Source of the DNA: Eulemur rufifrons
Lineage: Eukaryota; Chordata; Mammalia; Primates; Lemuridae
NCBI RefSeq assembly: GCF_041146395.1
Contig: NC_090983.1
Location: 65,355,501-65,419,500 of the forward strand
DNA: 64,000 nt
Reading direction: 5' to 3'
The notes below the pieces were generated by a model that saw only the letters and a program-made list of their open reading frames with translations, searched no databases and was not told the origin of the DNA. Numbering within the stretch: position 1 is the stretch's first letter; each line of letters starts with the position of its first letter. The translations under genes and the position numbers were made by a program. This document shows positions 1-64,000 of the stretch, in pieces.

Positions 1-184
1 CAGGGGCTCAGTGATTCTCCTTTCTCAGCCTCCCGAGTAGCTGAGCCTATAGGTGCATGCCCCAATGCCTGGCTAATTTTTCTATTTCTTGTAGAGGCGG
101 GTCTCAAACTCCTGAGCTCAAGCAGTCCTCCCGCCTTGGCCTCCCGGAGTGCTAGAATTACAGGCGTGAGCCACCTCACTGGCC
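1..184 (-). mobile_element. Alu element (antisense), cut by window start
   Basis: Antisense Alu sequence: CTCAGCCTCCCGAGTAGCTG, GGCTAATTTTTCT linker, then AATTACAGGCGTGAGCCACC at the end. Both monomers are partly present; the tail side lies before the window. Confidence 0.95.
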
Positions 185-2029
185 TTTGTTTACTTTTTAG
201 TGATAAAAATTTTGAGGGAATAAATTTATTTGCCAGTTTGCTCAAATAGTTCTCCATCTTATAACTTACCTTTGTTCAGAAAGAAAACCTCACTATCCAT
301 TTATTTCCATTTTCTGTGTCATTTGGAGTCTACTACCCTAAACCTTAATCACCTTTCTGGTCTACATTCAGGCTTTCCTCCTTCACACCCAGGCAATCTT
401 CAATTCCAGTCCATTCTTTCTCCAAGAAGGCCAATATACAGTTCCCCTTCCTTTCCGGCTCTAGTTCCCATGCCCTAATGCAGACCATCATAATTTTTAT
501 GTGGACAATTGAGACAATTTCCTGTATCAACCTCCAGATTTTCTTTCAGTTCATTACTGTTCAGGGTGTGGACCTTGGATCATCTGCATTAGGGTAGCCT
601 GAACCTGAGGTCCTTGTTAAAAATACTGTGACTTTAAAGGAAAGGACTCCAGCTCTCTGTTAGATAATGCTATGTCTTACTCAGGGTAAGGTGCCTTAAC
701 AAATATTTAAGTAGCTGAAACTTTGTTTTTATACTACATTACAGTCTTACAGTGTACTTTCATTTATTTCATTTACTTATTTTCATTTATTTACTTATCT
801 GGATTATTTTATTCAGTCTTATGAAATAAACTTTTTTTCCTTCTTTCTCTTTGTAGTATTTATAGAAGTGAATGTGTTATTCACCAATGATAAATTAACA
901 ACCCTTGAAAGTGGGAATTATACAAATATTAATATAAACTTAATCTTTCACCATCTCATTTGTTGATCATCTGTTTTGTTTTTTTTTTTATCTATATCTT
1001 TTACATCTTGGTCAAGAAACATTTTCAGGAATCATTTACTACCTTAAGTCTTAGAAATTTAAAAAAGAATTCTTTTTATATATAATTTATGATTGACAAA
1101 AAAGCCAATAGTATATGAATCAAGTGATATAAATTATATAAGCTTTTCTTGAGGAAAAGTTTATTGAGATAAATACTGTTTGTCCTTACCCACAATTATT
1201 TTTGCTCTTCAATGACTTAAAGCTGTAATGTAAGATTCAGATTTTCCTAACCATCATTTTCTCATTTTCTGAAATCCAGTAGTCAGAAGATGTTTTATGT
1301 AACCCCATATATAAGCAATCCCCTTAGAAAGTATTTACTTCCTAAATGCCAAGAGCAAAAATATAAATGATAATGTCACTGTATTTGTCTGATAAATTTG
1401 GGGCACCAACATATTCTGTGCTTTTTTGACACAGGTTTATTTTTCTAGCTGAAAAAGTATATCTGTAAAAATTGTGTCTGGATAAGAAAAATCTTGGCCA
1501 AAAATTGATTTTATTATTAATAAGATACTTTAAAAACTGAATGCAGATTTGTTTACAGACTCTTTTATTAGTCTCTCTTCTTTTCAAAGCATCACAAATG
1601 TCACTTTTATATTTTTCAATTTACATAATACATGCTGCCTTGCTGCCTAAGAGCATAATAGAAAAATGAAAACCTAAACTAATCAAAAACTTCCCATGCT
1701 GTTGAACATAACATAAAACTGTTCTGATACCTTCCTTCTTAGTGGTTTATGGCCTAAAAATGCACTTGGTACAACTTTTGTTCCTATTGACTTCATTGGA
1801 AATCTCAGCAAAAAATTTTCATTTTCCTCAATTTTTAAAATTATTTTTAACATGAGAATTACTGAAAGGAGTTAGTATAGTATTATTTTTATCATAAAGA
1901 TATGGACTATATACATTCATTTTTTTCTGACCCAGTCTTTCCTTGATCTTTGGGTGTGTTTTCATGGCTTAATGTTGTGATCAGTTACTTATCAAGTATA
2001 AGAACACCTTTGTAAGATCAATTAAGCAC
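185..2029. other. Intron, AT-rich, little recognised
   Basis: Part of the BAZ2B intron upstream of the first exon seen. About 545-650 faintly resembles a MER5 (hAT-Charlie) fragment (GTGGACCTTGGATCATCTGC ... CCTTGTTAAAAATACTG). I see nothing else in this stretch. Confidence 0.4.
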
Positions 2030-2260
2030 ACATAGTGGTCAAGAGCACAGGTTTTAGAGTGAGACATTCCTGGGTTTGAATCATAGTGCTGTGCTTGCTG
2101 TCTCTGTACCTCAGACAAATTATTTAACCTCACTGGGCCTGAATTCCCTCATTTGTAATATAAAGACAATAAAACCCACCATACGAGATAGAAATGTTGT
2201 GAAGATTAAAATATATAATGTATTCAAAGTACCTGGAACAAAACACAATGCTTGGAATGT
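2030..2260 (+). mobile_element. MIR SINE (+)
   Basis: MIR-like core in order: AGTGGTCAAGAGCACAGG, CCTGGGTTTGAATC, ACCTCAGACAAATTATTTAA, a loose GGATTAAAT-like block, and AAAGTACCTGGAACA near the end. Confidence 0.85.
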
Positions 2261-2704
2261 GGGATGTAGCTCTTATCCATTACAGTAGTAGGAGTATCCG
2301 TTAACTGAGATAGTCATAGACTCCTTGCCCCAGGTTAAGAATCATGTTATAAAATAAAACTGAAGAACTTTTGATTGTTTTTGGCTGTAGAATTTTTTTC
2401 ACTGGTTCAAACAAAATTTCTGCTTTGAGATTAGTTTAAGAGAAAAGCACATATTTAAAATTTTCTTTAGCCTTATACTGAAGTAATTAACTCATAAGAA
2501 AAAGTAAGACGTAATAAGATAGTTATTTTAAAGGGGTACCTCTCCAATATCTAAATACATTATTTTGTATTTTAAGGTAATATAATGTATTTGTTTTGAT
2601 TGACATATGCAAGATATGTGAAAACCAGCCTCAGGTTGTTCTAATGCACTAAGCAGAATTATTCTTATAATACGCAAGTGTTATATTGGGGTGTGTGCTT
2701 CTAT

Positions 2705-3840
2705 CAGGAAGCTTTTAATGGGAAATTTGAAATATACACAAAAGTGGATAGAATGATATATACCACATACCGATCATCAGCTATAGTAATTATCACTATA
2801 GCCAATATTGTTTTACATATACCCCCATCATAATTCGCTGAAGCAAATCTTATACATTTTATTTTATCTGTAAATATTTTCCATCTGTATCTCTAAAAGA
2901 TAAAGACTCTTACAAAATCACATAACCACAGTACCTTTATCATACTTTAAAATAATAATCTCTTGATACCATCAATTATCAGTCATTGTTTAAATTCTTA
3001 CTTGTCTCTTTTTTTTTTTTTTTTTTTTTTTCCTGAGACAGAGTCTTGCTCTTTTGCTCGGGCTAGAATGCTGTGGCAACAGCTCACAGCAACCTCAAAC
3101 TCGTGGGCTCAAGCAATCCTCCTGCCTCAGCTTCCTGAGTAGCTGGGACTAAAGACGTTCCACAACACCCCGCTAATTTTTTTCTAATTTTAGTGGAGAC
3201 GGGGGTCTCGCTCTTGCTCAGGCTGGTCTCAAACTCCTGACCTCAAGGGATCCTCCTGCCTCAGCCCCCCCAGAGCACTAGGATTATAGGCGTGAGCCAC
3301 CATGCCAACCTTGTCTCTGAACTGTTAAAATTTTCCTAACAGTGTATCTATTTGCATCAATATCCAAGTAAAGTTCACAGATTGGGATAGATAAAACTTC
3401 TAAGGCTCATCTAATCTTCCAACAGCTTTTTTTTTTTTTTTTACTTCTTGCAATGTAATTGTTGAATAAACTGTGTCATTTGTAGAATTTCCTACAGACT
3501 GGATTTTGCTGTATAGTTTAACATATATCTCTCACCCTGTCTTTCCTTTAAAGTTATGGTAATTAAATGTAAAGGCTTGATAAAATCTAGGTTTGATTTT
3601 TTTTTTTTTTAGGGGCAAGAGTACTTTATAGGTGATGCTATGAGCCTCCATAAGGAGGCTAAATCTCTCCTGTTTTCTCTCTTTTTGATGATAGACAGCC
3701 ATTCAAGTTCAATGCTGTGGTCTGTTGACTCATTAGGTATTGCAAAATGCTAATATTCTCTTACTTTTTGTCTTCATTTATTAGCGGTTATATTCCTATA
3801 AAGAGGAACCTTCATCTATTTGGATAGCCTAGTTTCTTGG
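2705..3840 (+). mobile_element. Ancient L1 3'-end/3'UTR (L1M-type), split by an Alu
   Basis: The text matches a widespread mammalian L1M 3' region as I know it: CATATACCCCCATC, CTGAAGCAAATCTTATACAT, TATCTCTAAAAGATAAAGAC, then after the Alu TTGTAGAATTTCC, GACTGGATTTTGCTG, AGAGTACTTTATAGGTGATG and TATTAGCGGTTATATTCC. Orientation and subfamily are less sure than the repeat identity. Confidence 0.65.
3010..3309 (-). mobile_element. Alu dimer (antisense) with target duplication
   Basis: A poly(T) head (3010 on) is followed by GAGACAGAGTCTTGCTC, right monomer, linker, left monomer, and GCGTGAGCCACCATGCC at the end. The 9-bp duplication CTTGTCTCT flanks it at 3001-3009 and 3310-3318. It sits inside the L1M 3' region. 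Confidence 0.95.
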
Positions 3841-4205
3841 TTGAACTAATAACATTGGGGGCTCATCACACAACTAATATTTTCAAATATCTACTGACTT
3901 TATGGTCATTATAGTTCAGAAATGGTGATTAAAATATATATCTCTAGCTATGTGTTTATAAATACAGATACAGATTTCTATATATATTTAATTAAAGTTT
4001 AAGTCATTAAAGTAAGAATACTAAAGATATACCAAAGATCATGAACAATTATAAATCTAAATTTAAAAAATAAAATTCCTAAGGTTTATACTAGCTTCAT
4101 AAGTTTCAAAAAATCTGTGATTTTTACCTAGAATTTTCTGTCATATTGATCTCTTGTGTTTATTTTGTTTCTAACATATTATTTCTATAAAATGTTAATT
4201 AAAAG

Positions 4206-62059
<57,854 letters not shown>

Positions 62060-62097
62060 GTAAAATCAACTTGGAATAAAATCTGTTTTTAGGATAA

Positions 62098-62320
62098 TGG
62101 AAGGTAACTAATATTTATTACATGCCTAATATTAGCCAGTTACTGTGGTAAATGTTTTTACTTTATCTCATTGAATTCTCAAAACAATCCTGAATTAATT
62201 TCCCCCATCTTACAGGTAAGGAACCAGGCTCAGAGTAAGTAACCTGCCAATGGTCATACAGCTTAAGTGTCTAAAAGTGTGTTCAAACCAAGTTAGTCTA
62301 ACTCCAGAACCTATCTTCTT
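62098..62320 (-). mobile_element. MIR SINE (antisense)
   Basis: GCCAGTTACTGTGGTAAATG, AAAACAATCCTGAATTAATT, CTTACAGGTAAGGAACCAGG, CTCAGAGTAAGTAACCTGCC and AGTCTAACTCCAGAACCTAT form a near-complete antisense MIR just after exon 19. Confidence 0.93.
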
Positions 62321-64000
62321 TTTATTCAATCTTCCTGCCTCTTTAATGGTATTCAGAAGTATCATTTCTGGTGTACAGTTCTGTACTGCAACCAGAATTT
62401 TACAGTTTTCTTAATGGTAAATATAATGTTCCAGTACAAATCTTAACAAACTCCTGTTGCAGTGTTTCCTATAGGACCAGCAACTCTCTTGTATTTAAGC
62501 CATGTTATATGTCAGACTTTTACTGTACATAGCTTAAATTTGGAGAAGAATGTAGATATATCCAAATATATGTTATACAGTACTATACACATACACCCCC
62601 TAAATATCTATGTAAAGTTTTTATAATTCATCTACTGAGCATTACTGTTTCACGGACTGATTAGAACTGGTTTCTAATGGACATGCAAAATGAAAGCTTT
62701 ACCTTTGTGCAAAAATTTTTGGCTTTGTAAAGAGGGACATAAGGTCTTCTCAATTGACAGTAAGGTGGTATCTCTGAGAATAAATGGATGTATGATGAAT
62801 AGTGTGAAAGGGAGAGATACCTGCAAAGATGTAGAAAATTTAGTCTCCATGTAATTTGATTTGATATATCAGGTTTTATTCAGAATCAGAAATCTATGGA
62901 AAAATTGTATCGTATGCATAATTAAAATTTCACTTTATTATTACTTTAACATAGGCATTTGGACACTTTTGAGGATCTCAAAAAAAATGTAGCTTTCCAG
63001 AGCTAATAAAATATCTGTTTCTTGCCACAAACATAATTACCAACCTTGGGAAGCAAAAATTTATCATTTGCTGAAACTATTGTGCTCCAAACTATGCCTC
63101 CTCCTCTTGGTACTATAATACAATATAAAAATGCCTCATTTATCTGGCATCTTCAACAAATGAACTCTTCTACACTAGTTAATTTTCTGGAGAAATAAAA
63201 ATTATTCCATTTAGTGCCATAAATTTTTAACATGTTTGTTGGATCGCTTATGTTATACATTTTACTACCTTCTTAAATTGAGAATAATGAGTGTAATTAA
63301 ATTATCTTGGTGACACAAGATCAGTATGAACACCGATTATTAGACAGTGATTCCCTCAGGAAATGTGAAGAGGTTTTGCCCCTACCGTAAATGATTGTAA
63401 TGTGTTTTGCTTTTTAAACTATTACAGCTGCTTTCTGTAGTCTGTCTTTGTCCTCTCTCATGGTCAGTTGTTACTACTTGCTAGTTTAAATTTGGTTGGT
63501 TCCATGAACCTTATTTTCCTCAAACTTTCTCCCATCTAATTTGCCAATTCTAATTGCCTATTGATTGGGAAAGCATATCATTAAGCTGTTTAAAATTATG
63601 TATAAAGTGAAAGTGTGGACGTGAAACATTTTCCTGGTGACATATTCAGATTTGGGTGTATTGACCTTATTATAGTGCTGGCTGCTTAAATGATCCTGGC
63701 TGTGTTCTCAGTAGCTAAGATAAGTGGAAGTTGCTTTTGTAAGTGGGCTATGTTAACATCCTGGTAATAAGGTATTACTGAGTTATTCTGTATTATTCTA
63801 AGATTTGAATTGTAATTATATTAGTCTGAAAAGTCTAAGAACACAAGTGATGAAAATAGCCACAAAACATTATTTTAACATCTATAAAATAGTTAACAGT
63901 TTTTTTTTTTTCTTTCTTAAAAAGAAAATAAGAGTTATATGTTTAGCCTGGGCAACTAGCCATTGGTAAGGCACATTAAGCCGGTGGCCTAGGTCTACTT
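62321..64000. other. Intron after exon 19, nothing recognised
   Basis: AT-rich intron running to the window end. No further exon with BAZ2 similarity is seen. Confidence 0.5.

Overview
This is mammalian, specifically primate, intronic-scale DNA. It holds one recognisable protein-coding gene: the middle of BAZ2B (bromodomain adjacent to zinc finger domain 2B), on the + strand. Nineteen coding exons between 4206 and 62059 splice into one open frame of 3,027 nt (1,009 codons). They start just after the upstream methyl-CpG-binding/TAM-like domain and stop before the PHD finger and bromodomain. The promoter, the 5' exons, the last coding exons and the poly(A) site lie outside the window. The species is probably a strepsirrhine (lemur-like) primate. 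Three Alu dimers (13181-13513, 22005-22344, 55883-56218) carry a lengthened linker with a CTAAAAATATATATAGAAAA-type block, which I associate with lemur Alus and not with human AluY/S/J. The window also has a fairly young L1 3' end with a G-rich 3'UTR.

Layout of the gene: exon 1 (4206-4416) carries two AT-hook-like cores. Exons 2-9 (9920-30198) are mostly very short and encode one long, highly charged helix. Exons 10-12 (32595-35733) encode the DDT domain and the first WHIM motif. Exon 13 (36542-36785) encodes a basic patch and an Asp/Glu-rich stretch with seven GAT codons. Exons 14-15 (43975-45174) encode a short coiled segment and the WSD/WHIM2 core. Exon 16 (59178-59833, 656 nt) and exon 17 encode Ser/Pro-rich linker. 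Exons 18-19 (61023-62059) encode the WHIM3-like region. BAZ2B is known as a non-catalytic subunit of ISWI-type remodellers. The DDT/WHIM block in this window is the part expected to contact the ATPase and linker DNA, and the histone-reading PHD finger and bromodomain lie downstream.

The rest is intron filled with interspersed repeats: Alu (old J-like, lemur-type and monomeric), MIR, L2 in both orientations, several L1s, MER5/MER1 and Tigger DNA-transposon remnants, an ERVL-like solo LTR at 38323-38890, and a degenerate two-LTR endogenous retrovirus-like element at 48837-52831. Several kilobases (for example 23000-26590, 34239-35658, 41150-42955 and 62320-64000) are AT-rich intron with nothing I can name.

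I found no undescribed multi-gene system. The observations most worth a second look are: a tailless 5' tRNA-Arg(TCT) half integrated with a perfect 14-bp target duplication (48449-48515); an 83-bp orphan insertion with a perfect 19-bp duplication (39122-39242); a 27/33-nt in-frame microexon with tandem donors; TGCATG motifs at the acceptor of exon 5; and exon-duplication-like repetition in the helix-coding exons.
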